The notes under the pieces were generated by a model that saw nothing but the letters and a program-made list of their open reading frames with translations, had not been told where the DNA came from and ran no database searches. From contig JALRBQ010000013.1 of NCBI GenBank assembly GCA_023257655.1, forward strand, positions 1 to 64,000: a DNA stretch of 64,000 nucleotides, written 5' to 3'. The position numbers were made by a program, and so were the translations under genes. The stretch comes from Pseudomonadales bacterium. GTDB lineage: Bacteria; Pseudomonadota; Gammaproteobacteria; Pseudomonadales; Pseudohongiellaceae. Below are positions 36,966 through 45,990 of the stretch, piece after piece. Within the stretch, counting starts at the first letter, position 1. Every line of letters starts with the position of its first letter.

Positions 36966-37436
36966 ATGCCTACAGTGAAGATGCAAGTCAATGGAAAATC
37001 CGTTTCCGGTGAAGTCGAGAGTCGCACGCTACTCGTGCAGTTCCTGCGCGAGAATCTGCATCTGACCGGCACCCACATCGGCTGCGATACGAGTCAATGT
37101 GGCGCCTGCGTCGTCCACGTCGATGGCAAGTCCGTCAAATCCTGCACCATGCTTGCGGTGATGGCCGATGGCTGCGCCGTGACGACGATCGAAGGCCTCG
37201 CGAGCGGGGCCCAACTGCATCCCATGCAACAGGCCTTCATGGATAACCACGGCTTGCAATGCGGTTTTTGCACGCCGGGCATGGTGATGACTGCCCTCGA
37301 TATCGTCAATCGCAATGGCAATAACCTAGACGAGGCGACGATTCGCAAGGAGCTGGAAGGCAACATCTGCCGCTGCACCGGCTATCACAATATCGTCAAG
37401 TCGGTGCAAGCCGGCGCGAAAGCGATGGAGGGCTGA
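36966..37436 (+). CDS. coxS: Mo-hydroxylase [2Fe-2S] small subunit
   Basis: The 156-residue protein has the plant-type ferredoxin cluster motif [24 protein letters not shown] (about residues 38-61) and the second cluster domain motif [12 protein letters not shown] with [10 protein letters not shown]. Both [2Fe-2S] clusters pass electrons from the Mo site to the FAD subunit. The start has GAGAGGA upstream. It is followed by coxL with a 2-nt gap. The S-L-M order is the form-II arrangement. Confidence 0.95.
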   Translation: MPTVKMQVNGKSVSGEVESRTLLVQFLRENLHLTGTHIGCDTSQCGACVVHVDGKSVKSCTMLAVMADGCAVTTIEGLASGAQLHPMQQAFMDNHGLQCGFCTPGMVMTALDIVNRNGNNLDEATIRKELEGNICRCTGYHNIVKSVQAGAKAMEG

Positions 37437-37438
37437 AC

Positions 37439-39790
37439 ATGGCGGAGAATGGAATCGGCGCCAGTGTCCGCCGCAAAGAAGACAATCGCTTCCTGATTGG
37501 CAAGGGCAATTACACCGACGACATCTCGGTCGTCGGCCAAACTCATGCAGTCTTCGTGCGTTCTCCTCATGCGCACGCCACGCTCAATCGCATTGACACC
37601 AGTGCCGCTCTCGCTGCCCCTGGTGTAGTCGCGGTCTTCACCGGCGACGACCTGGTTGCCGATGGCATCGGCCCACTTATCTGTGGTGTCACGGTGACGA
37701 GTGACGATGGCCAACCCCATCGCGCACCAAGGCATCCCGCTCTCGCTCAGGGCAAGGTCAACTATGTTGGCGATCATGTCGCCGTGGTCATCGCCGAGAC
37801 CCTCGCGCAGGCGAAGGATGCCGCCGAGCTGGTCGTGGTGGACTATGGCGTATTGCCCGCCGTAACGAATACCGCCGACGCCAGTCAACCCGGCCAACCC
37901 CAGATCCATAATGAAGCTCCGAACAACGTTTGCTTCAACTGGCCTTTCGGTGAAAAGGCAGCCGTCGAGGCCGCATTCGCTTCAGCCCACAAGGTTTCGA
38001 CGCTGGAACTCGTGAACAACCGCATGGTGACAAATGCGATGGAGCCCCGGGCTGCACTCGGGGAGTACAACAGCGGCACACAGGAGATTACGCTGCATCT
38101 GACAACCCAGAACCCCCATGTTCATCGCCTCGTGATGTCGGCCTTCAACAATCTTGCGCCTGAACACAAGCTGCGAGTTGTGGGTCCGGACGTCGGCGGT
38201 GGATTCGGCGTCAAGATCTTCGTCTATGCCGAAGAACTTGTGGTCGGTTGGGCCTGTCGCAAGGTGCAGCGCCCGGTGAAATGGACGGCGGATCGCACCG
38301 AGGCCTTCCTGTCCGATGCCCACGGTCGCGACCATGTCGCGACGGCCGAAGTAGCGATGGACGCCGAGGGGCATTTCCTCGCCCTGCGCGTAATGACCCA
38401 GGCCAACCTCGGTGCCTATCTCTCGACCTTTGGCACCATGGTACCGAGTTATCTGTATGCGTTTCTGCTGGCAGGCCAGTACCGCACGCCTCTGATCTAT
38501 TCCGAAGTGAAGGCCGTGTTCACGAACACGGCGCCGGTGGATGCCTGTCGGGGCGCCGGTCGACCCGAGGCCACCTATCTGCTGGAGCGTCTGGTCGATA
38601 TTGCCGCCGCCGACATGGGGCTGGATCCGGCCGAGATCCGTCGTCGCAACTATATCCCCAAAGATGCCTTCCCTTACCAGACACCCGTTGTGCAATGTTA
38701 TGACAGCGGCGACTACGTGGCGGCACTGGACAAGGCGCTCGCGCTCGCCGACTATGCCGGCTTCCCGGCGCGGGCCGCCGAGGCGAAGGCGCGCGGCAAG
38801 CGTCGCGGCATCGGCCTGTCCTCTTACGTCGAGGCCTGTGGCATCGCCCCATCGGCCGCCGTCGGCCAGCTCGGCGGCGGTGTTGGCCTTTGGGAGAGTG
38901 CCCAGGTACGCTTCAATCCCACCGGCAATGTGCAGGTGTTTACCGGCACCCATTCGCACGGCCAGGGCCATGAGACAACTTTTGCTCAACTCGTTACGGA
39001 ATTGCTCGGTGTGCCCATCGACAGCATCGAGGTCATCCACGGCGACACGGCACGCACCCAGTTCGGCATGGGCACTTACGGTTCCCGTTCTTTGGCAGTC
39101 GGTGGCGTCGCCATCGCCAAGGCCTGTGAGAAGCTGATCGCGAAGGGCAAGAAAATCGCCGCCCATGCGCTGGAGGCCGCCGAGAGCGACATCGAGTTCG
39201 CCGCGGGTAATTTCACTGTGACCGGCACCGACAAGGCGATGTCGATCGCCGCCGTCGCCTTCAACGCCTACGTGCCGCATAGCTATCCCGAGGGACTGGA
39301 GCCCGGCTTCGACGAGAACGCGTTCTTTGACCCGATGAACTTCTCCTTCCCTGCCGGCACCCACATCTGTGAGGTGGAGGTGGACCCGGATACCGGTGAA
39401 GTGGACATCGTGCGCTATTCCGCCGTGGACGACTTCGGCAAGCTGATCAACCCGATGATCGTGGAGGGTCAGGTACACGGCGGCATCGTGCATGGCATCG
39501 GGCAGGCACTGCTGGAAGGCTGCCGCTATGACAGCGAGGGCCAGTTACTGACAGCGTCCTACATGGATTACGCGATGCCGCGTGCCGACAATGTACCCTC
39601 GTTCGATGTGGACTATGCCCCGACCAACCCGCCGCACAATCCTCTCGGGGTGAAAGGCTGCGGCGAGGCCGGCGCGATCGGTGCTCCACCGGCCGTGATC
39701 AATGCGATTGTAAACGCGTTGGGTATCCGCCATCTCGATATGCCAGCCACACCAGAAAAGGTTTGGCGAGCGGCGCAACAGGCCGCATGA
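37439..39790 (+). CDS. coxL: Mo-hydroxylase molybdopterin large subunit, form II-like
   Basis: The 783-residue protein is the catalytic subunit of an aerobic-CO-dehydrogenase-like Mo hydroxylase. Motifs: [45 protein letters not shown], the active-site loop [34 protein letters not shown] and [21 protein letters not shown]. The loop is of form II type with a Cys in place of the usual Tyr at residue 370. It cannot be called a true CO dehydrogenase; the substrate is unknown (aldehyde or heterocycle are plausible). Between coxS and coxM. Confidence 0.92.
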   Translation: MAENGIGASVRRKEDNRFLIGKGNYTDDISVVGQTHAVFVRSPHAHATLNRIDTSAALAAPGVVAVFTGDDLVADGIGPLICGVTVTSDDGQPHRAPRHPALAQGKVNYVGDHVAVVIAETLAQAKDAAELVVVDYGVLPAVTNTADASQPGQPQIHNEAPNNVCFNWPFGEKAAVEAAFASAHKVSTLELVNNRMVTNAMEPRAALGEYNSGTQEITLHLTTQNPHVHRLVMSAFNNLAPEHKLRVVGPDVGGGFGVKIFVYAEELVVGWACRKVQRPVKWTADRTEAFLSDAHGRDHVATAEVAMDAEGHFLALRVMTQANLGAYLSTFGTMVPSYLYAFLLAGQYRTPLIYSEVKAVFTNTAPVDACRGAGRPEATYLLERLVDIAAADMGLDPAEIRRRNYIPKDAFPYQTPVVQCYDSGDYVAALDKALALADYAGFPARAAEAKARGKRRGIGLSSYVEACGIAPSAAVGQLGGGVGLWESAQVRFNPTGNVQVFTGTHSHGQGHETTFAQLVTELLGVPIDSIEVIHGDTARTQFGMGTYGSRSLAVGGVAIAKACEKLIAKGKKIAAHALEAAESDIEFAAGNFTVTGTDKAMSIAAVAFNAYVPHSYPEGLEPGFDENAFFDPMNFSFPAGTHICEVEVDPDTGEVDIVRYSAVDDFGKLINPMIVEGQVHGGIVHGIGQALLEGCRYDSEGQLLTASYMDYAMPRADNVPSFDVDYAPTNPPHNPLGVKGCGEAGAIGAPPAVINAIVNALGIRHLDMPATPEKVWRAAQQAA

Positions 39791-39833
39791 GCGAACACAC
39801 AGCCACTGCAATGCAGTCCAGGAGACTCTGACA

Positions 39834-40628
39834 ATGTACGAATTTACCTATCACAAAGCCGAAAGCATTGAGGCCGCCATTGCCACCTTGCAGCAGTCCG
39901 ATGACGCCAAGTTCGTCGCCGGCGGCCAAACCATGTTGCCGACGATGAAGCATCGCCTCGCGAGTCCGTCAGACCTTATCGATCTCGGTGGCATCGCGGC
40001 ACTGCGCGGGATTGAGGTAAACGGCGATGCGCTCGTCATCGGCGCCATGACAACCCATGCCACCGTGGCGGCCTCGGCCGAGGTGAAAAAACTGATTCCG
40101 GCACTCGCCGGTCTCGCCGGAAACATCGGTGATCCGGCGGTGCGCAACCGCGGCACCCTCGGTGGCTCTATCGCCAACAATGATCCGGCGGCGGACTATC
40201 CCGCCGCGCTGATCGCACTCGGTGCCAGCGTCAAGACGAACATGCGCGAGATCGCTGCCGATGATTTCTTCACCGGCATGTTCGAGACGGCGCTGGCCGA
40301 AAATGAGCTAATTGTCTCGGTCCGTTTTCCGAAACCGCAGGCTGCGGCCTACATGAAGTTCGAGAATCCGGCGTCGCGCTACGCCGTGGTTGGGGTGTTC
40401 GTCGCGAAGACCAAAGACGGGATCCGCGTCGGCGTTACTGGCGCGACCCCTTGCGCCCATCGCGGCCTGCGACTGGAAGCGGCGCTGAACAAGGACTTCT
40501 CCCCTGCTGCCATCGATAGCGTGGAACTCCCGGTTGAGAAGATGAACTCCGACATCCACGCCAGTGCTGAGTATCGCGCCCATCTGGTGAAGGTGATGAC
40601 GAAACGCGCAGTGACTGCCTGTGGTTAA
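39834..40628 (+). CDS. coxM: Mo-hydroxylase FAD-binding subunit
   Basis: The 264-residue FAD subunit has the flavin-binding [19 protein letters not shown] (about residues 30-48) and [31 protein letters not shown], followed by the CODH C-terminal domain. It passes electrons from the iron-sulfur clusters to the quinone or other acceptor. The start is preceded by CAGGAGA. It lies 43 nt after coxL and 26 nt before coxD. Confidence 0.93.
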   Translation: MYEFTYHKAESIEAAIATLQQSDDAKFVAGGQTMLPTMKHRLASPSDLIDLGGIAALRGIEVNGDALVIGAMTTHATVAASAEVKKLIPALAGLAGNIGDPAVRNRGTLGGSIANNDPAADYPAALIALGASVKTNMREIAADDFFTGMFETALAENELIVSVRFPKPQAAAYMKFENPASRYAVVGVFVAKTKDGIRVGVTGATPCAHRGLRLEAALNKDFSPAAIDSVELPVEKMNSDIHASAEYRAHLVKVMTKRAVTACG

Positions 40629-40654
40629 TTGCTGACAAGGATTTCACCGTTCCG

Positions 40655-41575
40655 ATGAGTAAGACTCTCCCCACCAGCATCGAAGCGATGCTCGCCCTGC
40701 TGAACGAGGGCGATTACATCGCCGACCGCAGCCTCGCCACGACTGTGTACCTCGCACTCAAGATGGGCCGACCCTTGTTCCTCGAGGGCGAGGCAGGTGT
40801 CGGCAAGACCGAGATCGCCAAGGTGCTGGCCCGGTCCCTGGACCGTCGCCTCGTGCGCTTGCAATGCTATGAAGGGCTGGATGTCTCCTCGGCGGTCTAT
40901 GAGTGGAATTACTCGCGACAGATGATCGAAATCCGTCTCGCCGAGGCCGCGGGCAACATCGACAGGGACAGCCTCGCCGCGGATGTGCTGTCCCGGGAAT
41001 TTCTGATCGAGCGGCCCCTTCTGCAAGCCCTGCGCAGCGATGACCGCGGCGCTCCCGTGCTGCTGATCGACGAGTTGGATCGCACCGACGAACCCTTTGA
41101 AGCGTATTTGCTGGAGATCCTGTCGGACTACCAGATAACCGTGCCCGAAATCGGGACGATCAAGGCCGAGACGCCACCGATCGTGATCATCACATCCAAT
41201 CGCACTCGCGAGATTCATGACGCGCTCAAGCGTCGCTGCCTCTATCACTGGGTCGATTATCCCAGTGCGGAACGAGAGTTGCAGATCGTGACGGCGAAAC
41301 TGCCTGGCATCGACAAGCAACTCAGTCGCCAGCTCGTGGCCTTCGTACAGCACCTGCGCGAGCAAGACCTGTTCAAGCTGCCCGGCGTCGCCGAGACACT
41401 GGACTGGGCCGACGCCCTTACCCAGCTCGACCGCGTCGCCCTCGACAGCCAGACGATCGACGACACACTCGGCGCGCTCTTGAAATACCAGGATGACATC
41501 GCCCGCATCCGCGGCAGCGAGGCGGCACAACTCCTGGAACAGGTGAAACGGGAAGTCGCCGCCGTCGGCGAGTAA
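40655..41575 (+). CDS. coxD: MoxR-family AAA ATPase
   Basis: The 306-residue AAA+ protein has Walker A LEGEAGVGKTEIAKVLA near residue 48, Walker B VLLIDELDRTDEPFEAYLLEIL and sensor IVIITSNRTREIHDALKRRCLYHW. MoxR/CoxD proteins act as chaperones with a von Willebrand partner and, for CO dehydrogenase, help assemble the Cu-S-Mo site. Its partner is coxE, starting 3 nt later. Stop and start are nearly touching, so translation is probably coupled. Confidence 0.93.
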   Translation: MSKTLPTSIEAMLALLNEGDYIADRSLATTVYLALKMGRPLFLEGEAGVGKTEIAKVLARSLDRRLVRLQCYEGLDVSSAVYEWNYSRQMIEIRLAEAAGNIDRDSLAADVLSREFLIERPLLQALRSDDRGAPVLLIDELDRTDEPFEAYLLEILSDYQITVPEIGTIKAETPPIVIITSNRTREIHDALKRRCLYHWVDYPSAERELQIVTAKLPGIDKQLSRQLVAFVQHLREQDLFKLPGVAETLDWADALTQLDRVALDSQTIDDTLGALLKYQDDIARIRGSEAAQLLEQVKREVAAVGE

Positions 41576-41578
41576 GGC

Positions 41579-42790
41579 ATGATCGCCAACGTCTCACCAC
41601 ACGAACCTCTACCCTCGGACTCCGGACGCATTGCCACCAATATCCTCGCCTTCGCGCGCCTGTTACGCTCCGCCGGTTTGCCGGTTGGAACCGGCCGCGT
41701 GCTGGATACCATCGCCGCAGTGCAGACGCTGGGCATCGGACTGCGCGACGATTTCTATTGGTGCATGTTCGCCCTCTTCGTTTCCCGCGCAGAACAGCGC
41801 GAATTATTCGATCAGGCGTTTCACATCTTCTGGCGCAACCCTCGCATCATGGAACGGCTGTTAGGTTTGATGCTGCCTGCTCTCCGGATCGACGCCGAAG
41901 CGGAACTCGAAGAGATGAGCCGCCGACTCGCGGATGCGCTTGGTAATCACACATCGCAAGTCCCGACACAGGACGAGTCCGAGACGTTTGAGCTGGATGC
42001 CGCCTTCACATTCTCGTCATGTGAGGTGTTGCAGACGATGGATTTTGAACAGATGTCGGCGGCCGAACTGCGAGCAGCGAAGCAGGCGATAGCAAAACTA
42101 AGACTGCCGATAATGGATGTTCCCACCCGCCGCTTCGACCGCGCCGAGCAGGGTACCAGCATCGATATGCACGCCACCCTGCGCGCCTCATTGCGGGCCG
42201 GTGTCGCCATTCCACTGAAATACCGCACCCCGCGCCGCCGTCATCCCCCACTCGTTGTGCTGTGTGATATCTCTGGCTCCATGCAACGTTATTCGCGCAT
42301 GTTCCTGCATTTCATGCATGCCGTGACAAACGACCGCGACCGGGTCCATACCTTCGTGTTCGCGACGCACCTCACTAACATCAGTCGCCACCTGCGCCAT
42401 CGCGACGTGGATCTGGCGCTGGACAACGTGTCCGGCGCCGTCACCGATTGGGCCGGCGGCACGCGCATCGGCGCCTGCCTTCGAGAGTTCAACAACCAGT
42501 GGTCACGGCGAGTGCTCGGTCAGGGCGCGGTAACGCTGATCATCTCGGATGGGCTGGATCGGGACGAGGCCAGCGGCTTGCGCACACAGATGGAGCGGCT
42601 CGCCAAGTCGAGCCGCCGTCTGATCTGGCTGAACCCGCTGCTGCGTTATGAGCGTTTCGAGGCGAAGGCCCAGGGTATCAAGGCAATGCTGCCCTATGTG
42701 GACGATTTCCGCAGCGCCCACAGCCTGGCGAGTCTGACGGAACTGGCGGACGTGTTGAGTGGAAATACAAATGGGGCCAGCATACGCTGA
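41579..42790 (+). CDS. coxE: VWA-domain protein, CoxE-like
   Basis: The 403-residue protein ends the cox run. The C-terminal von Willebrand A domain has the MIDAS motif VVLCDISGSMQRYSRMFLHFM (Asp-x-Ser-x-Ser) and SGAVTDWAGGTRIGACLREF, with a later LIISDGLDRDE. The N-terminal part is the DUF1365-unrelated, CoxE-specific helical region. It works with CoxD in maturation of the Mo enzyme. The stop codon is inside a REP-like palindrome. No coxF/xdhC gene follows. Confidence 0.91.
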   Translation: MIANVSPHEPLPSDSGRIATNILAFARLLRSAGLPVGTGRVLDTIAAVQTLGIGLRDDFYWCMFALFVSRAEQRELFDQAFHIFWRNPRIMERLLGLMLPALRIDAEAELEEMSRRLADALGNHTSQVPTQDESETFELDAAFTFSSCEVLQTMDFEQMSAAELRAAKQAIAKLRLPIMDVPTRRFDRAEQGTSIDMHATLRASLRAGVAIPLKYRTPRRRHPPLVVLCDISGSMQRYSRMFLHFMHAVTNDRDRVHTFVFATHLTNISRHLRHRDVDLALDNVSGAVTDWAGGTRIGACLREFNNQWSRRVLGQGAVTLIISDGLDRDEASGLRTQMERLAKSSRRLIWLNPLLRYERFEAKAQGIKAMLPYVDDFRSAHSLASLTELADVLSGNTNGASIR

Positions 42791-42797
42791 CCCCATT
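42770..42797. repeat. REP-like palindrome at end of coxE
   Basis: AATGGGG..AGC-ATAC-GCT..CCCCATT is an imperfect palindrome with GGGG and CCCC arms. It resembles the GGGGTCAG/CTGACCCC type repeat, also found at 45932-45970. Here it also spans the stop codon of coxE and may serve as a terminator for the two convergent genes. Confidence 0.42.
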
Positions 42798-42814
42798 CAT
42801 TCTTCCCCGCGGCG

Positions 42815-43315
42815 CTAGTCCAGGTCGAAATCGATCACGTCGCCATTGACGTGGACCAGATAGTTGCCGGCAGCGAGCCCGGTCACATCCAGCGATACGG
42901 TGACGTCGAACGGCACGACCTGTGCGATACACAGCGCGGCCGGATCCGGTGGCACTTCCGCGACGACGACATGGAAGTCGTTACCATTACGGCTGACCGA
43001 AATGGGTTCCAGGTGCACACAGGGATCGGAGAACACGCCGGACAGTTCCAGCTCAACTGAGGTCGGCAGCGTCTCCACCACGGTTACTGACATGGCATCG
43101 ATCGTGGCGAGTGTACGTGGGCTGGCCTCACGCAGACGAAATTCCTGCCCGTCGGTCAGCTCCAAAGTCACGTCGCCGTAATACGCAACCTCATCGCCCT
43201 GCAGGCTGACAACTGCAGGAATCTTCAACGTGCCATCACGAAACAGTGGCACATCGGCATGAACCAGATAGCTGCTCAGTACCATCGAGAGCAGTAACAA
43301 CTTCAGAGCTTGCAT
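42815..43315 (-). CDS. Secreted protein, unknown function
   Basis: The 166-residue protein begins at ATG 43315, preceded by AAGGAGG, with a signal peptide MQALKLLLLSMVLSSYLVHA. The mature part is beta-rich (DVTLELTDGQEF, SVTVVETLPTSVELELSGVF) and has two cysteines about 40 residues apart (DPCVHLEP; ALCIAQVV) that could pair in the periplasm. I do not recognise the family. An upstream ATG would add 45 unlikely residues. Confidence 0.66.
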   Translation of the reverse strand: MQALKLLLLSMVLSSYLVHADVPLFRDGTLKIPAVVSLQGDEVAYYGDVTLELTDGQEFRLREASPRTLATIDAMSVTVVETLPTSVELELSGVFSDPCVHLEPISVSRNGNDFHVVVAEVPPDPAALCIAQVVPFDVTVSLDVTGLAAGNYLVHVNGDVIDFDLD

Positions 43316-43517
43316 GATTACCTCCTTGAGATGAGTGGCTGGAGACGGAGGCTCGGTGCCTCCCCTACCATAGTGCTCATCATGCCCGAGCTCCGCATCC
43401 AGTGTTGTGCTGTTGTGTATGAAGAATGTAGCGAATTGTAAACGGCACAATTATCCGGCGGTTTGGTCCAGAGCCTGGGATTCAACTCCGGCCCCGATTG
43501 GCTTAAGCTAAACAGCT

Positions 43518-44663
43518 ATGCCTACCAATCACCTGACTTTTGTTCGCGCAGCGGCTTCGCTCAAATCTCTTTTCGTCGGTGATGCGCTTGCCATGCCGGT
43601 GCACTGGTATTACAACACCCTGGATATCTACCGGCAGTTTCCGCAGGGCATCACACGACTCGAAGCGGCACCCGCACAGCACCCCTCTTCGATTATGTCG
43701 CTGCACTCCACCGTGGCAGGTGGCCGAAGTTCCCATAACAGGCATAAGGCTGCTCCAGAGATTGTGGGCGATGTAATCCTGAAGGGCCGGCGTCACCTCT
43801 GGAACCAGGCCGGTACCCATTATCACCACGGTATGCGGGCGGGTGAGAATACACTGAACGCGCATTGCGCCAGGGTCGCACTGAGAGAACTGTCGCGCTT
43901 GGGTGGCAGGTATTCCAGCGATGAACTACTTGCAGCTTACATTGACTTCATGACGGCGGATCCGCCGGCGCACCCGGACACCTATGCTGAGTCCTATCAT
44001 CGCGGATTCTTCGCCAACCTGACAGCGGGCAAGTCGCCGCAAGCCTGTGGCGCGGTGACTCATGACACAGATTCCATCGGAGCACTTGTCAGCATTTCTG
44101 CAATCGCTTTTTCCGAGCTGCTGCAGGGCAAACCGCTTGCTGCCGTGGCACAAACCTGCGCGCAATACGTGTTGTTGACCCACCCCAGCAAAACCATGGC
44201 CAAAGTAACCAAGGATTATGTTGGTCTCCTCAATGACCTTCTGTTCCGTGAATCGGCTGTTAGCGCCAGGGAAATCATTGATGAATGGTCCGCTCGCAGC
44301 ATCGGTCGGCGGATTTCGAGTCTGACGCGTCATGCAACACAGGACAGGGATGTGGTTGGCAGGTTGTTCTCCAGCGCCTGCTATATCACCGACTCATGGC
44401 CCAGCGTTTTCTATCTGGCCTTCAAATATTGCGAAGATCAGCGAGCCGGATTGCTGGCAAATGCCAATCTCGGAGGAGATAACGTTCATCGCGGTGCCGT
44501 TCTCGGGTCTATCTTGGGCCTTAGCACCGGTGAAACTGTCGACGAACTGTTTGAGCAACTGCTGTGCGGCACTGAGATTGCTCAGGAAATCCGGGACTTG
44601 CTGGCAGCGGTGGAAAACCGGGCATCGATGTCACAAGCCCCGACGGCAACGCTGTCGCAGTGA
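43518..44663 (+). CDS. ADP-ribosylglycohydrolase family protein
   Basis: The 381-residue protein matches the ADP-ribosyl-glycohydrolase (DraG/ARH) family. The N-terminal helix has SLFVGDALAMPVHWYYN, and the metal-binding acidic residues lie in THDTDSIGALVSISA and NLGGDNVHRGAVLGSILGLS. These bind two Mg ions in related enzymes that remove ADP-ribose from arginine or other acceptors. No ADP-ribosyltransferase gene is visible next to it, so a target cannot be named. Confidence 0.82.
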   Translation: MPTNHLTFVRAAASLKSLFVGDALAMPVHWYYNTLDIYRQFPQGITRLEAAPAQHPSSIMSLHSTVAGGRSSHNRHKAAPEIVGDVILKGRRHLWNQAGTHYHHGMRAGENTLNAHCARVALRELSRLGGRYSSDELLAAYIDFMTADPPAHPDTYAESYHRGFFANLTAGKSPQACGAVTHDTDSIGALVSISAIAFSELLQGKPLAAVAQTCAQYVLLTHPSKTMAKVTKDYVGLLNDLLFRESAVSAREIIDEWSARSIGRRISSLTRHATQDRDVVGRLFSSACYITDSWPSVFYLAFKYCEDQRAGLLANANLGGDNVHRGAVLGSILGLSTGETVDELFEQLLCGTEIAQEIRDLLAAVENRASMSQAPTATLSQ

Positions 44664-44695
44664 CATAGTCCAGACGCAAATTTATGTTGGTCCGG

Positions 44696-45382
44696 CTACT
44701 CGGCCTGCTCGATTTCCCGTAACGTGTTTTCCAGCCGTCTGATAAGACCCGTCGAAGTGTCCAGCGCCAGATCTGCCCAGAGTATTTTTTCCGCGACGGC
44801 GTTTTGTAATTCCAGGGTGTTTAACAGCGCCGTCTCGCCCAGACTTTCGCGATGTGCGTAGTCTCGTCGGATAGTAAGCAGCATTGTGATGTCACCACTG
44901 CTGCGCAGTATCGGCAGCAACTCATTGACATAGAAATTGCGTGCTCGCGCCTGGTTCTCTGTCGTATTGCGAATTGAACCTTGCAAGCGCCCAATGCGAT
45001 CACGAATGCCGGCATCCGTAATTAACCGCAAACGCCCCGAGCTGATCAGTGAATTCAGTATGGGAAATTGGGCATCCCACGTCGGAGAGTAGAGGGTTTC
45101 GATGGCAAGCGCATTGGGCACACTGACCATTGCGTCGATCGGCGCTGCCTGCAGGAGCGCAAGCATTTCTTCAACTGCCTCCACCTGCTGCTGAAAGAAC
45201 ACCAACTCACTCGTAAAAAAATCCCGCTCTTCCTGAAATTCCCGCGTGAGACGCCGCAACTCCTCTGCTTCTTGCTGTCGATCGCTGCGATTCTGCCAGG
45301 CAGAGTCTGCCGCCAGTGCAACCAGAATACCGACAACGATAATCACAAATTCAGCCGCGAGTTTTGCAGGGTCGAGTCTCAT
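44696..45382 (-). CDS. Membrane-anchored coiled-coil protein, DUF6090-like
   Basis: The 228-residue protein from ATG 45382 starts MRLDPAKLAAEFVIIVVGILVALAADSAW, a single N-terminal membrane helix, then a long charged helix with coiled-coil character (RQQEAEELRRLTREFQEERDFFT). It continues with ILNSLISSGRLRLITDAGIRDRI. It is similar to small membrane proteins of DUF6090 type with unknown function. A GTG at 45436 could add 18 residues. Confidence 0.6.
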   Translation of the reverse strand: MRLDPAKLAAEFVIIVVGILVALAADSAWQNRSDRQQEAEELRRLTREFQEERDFFTSELVFFQQQVEAVEEMLALLQAAPIDAMVSVPNALAIETLYSPTWDAQFPILNSLISSGRLRLITDAGIRDRIGRLQGSIRNTTENQARARNFYVNELLPILRSSGDITMLLTIRRDYAHRESLGETALLNTLELQNAVAEKILWADLALDTSTGLIRRLENTLREIEQAE

Positions 45383-45451
45383 CGCCAATATCCCAGTTTT
45401 TTCACTCAGCTTTACTCTTTCTCGCAACCAAGCCACCGGTCAAAACGTTCT

Positions 45452-45913
45452 TCAGGCTTCGTCGAAGGCTTTTTCCAGCGCAGCCAAGTCCAGCTTGATC
45501 ATCTTCAGCATGGCATCCATGACTGCCTGTACCTTCTTCGGGTTACTGTCGGCGATGAGCTCCATGAAGCGCTGGGGCACGATTTGCCAGGTAAGCCCGA
45601 AGGGGTCGACGATCCAGCCGCACTGTTCGGGTTGCGCACCCGCCGCAAGCAATTTGTCCCAATAGCGATCCACCTCTGCCTGCGATTCGCAGTTAACGAA
45701 CAGCGAGAATCCGTTGGCGAACTTGAAGTAGTCGCCGCCGTTATAGCCCATAAACTTCTGCCCGCCGACAATAAATTCGGCCGAGGTGACTGGCCCGTCT
45801 TCGCCGGTGCGGGCGATGTTCATCACCTGTGAATCCGGAAACGTCTCCGTATAAAAGGTGATGGCTGCTTCGAAATGATTATCGAACATCAGGAACGGGG
45901 TGATCTTGTTCAT
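45452..45913 (-). CDS. VOC family protein, PhnB-like
   Basis: The 153-residue protein has the PhnB/YjdN-type VOC pattern: MNKITPFLMFDNHFEAAITFYTETFPDSQV, GGQKFMGYNGG, SLFVNCESQAEVDRYWDKLLAAGAQPEQCGWIVDPFGLTWQIVPQRFMELI. The ordering is characteristic of 3-demethylubiquinone-9 3-methyltransferase-like VOC proteins of unknown substrate. It is probably cytoplasmic. Confidence 0.84.
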   Translation of the reverse strand: MNKITPFLMFDNHFEAAITFYTETFPDSQVMNIARTGEDGPVTSAEFIVGGQKFMGYNGGDYFKFANGFSLFVNCESQAEVDRYWDKLLAAGAQPEQCGWIVDPFGLTWQIVPQRFMELIADSNPKKVQAVMDAMLKMIKLDLAALEKAFDEA

Positions 45914-45931
45914 ACGCAGTTCTCGTGCCCT

Positions 45932-45970
45932 GGGGTCAGTCCTTGCAGGATGAAGCTCGACTCTGACCCC
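45932..45970. repeat. REP-like inverted repeat GGGGTCAG...CTGACCCC
   Basis: An 8-bp perfect inverted repeat with 23 nt between its arms (45932-45939 and 45963-45970) lies in the intergenic stretch between two minus-strand genes. It resembles the GGGGTCAG-type repetitive palindromes often scattered in gammaproteobacterial genomes. No transposase is present nearby. Confidence 0.5.
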
Positions 45971-45990
45971 TTGCTGTCTCTGGCTTTCCG

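Noticed and set aside
37982-39493. 503-residue minus-strand frame opposite coxL
   Set aside because: It is a shadow of the strongly conserved coxL coding sequence; its translation shows no recognisable domain.
37439-39790. True aerobic CO dehydrogenase
   Set aside because: The active-site loop is of RGAGR type and lacks AYxCSFR; the gene order S-L-M also indicates form II, whose CO activity is not established.
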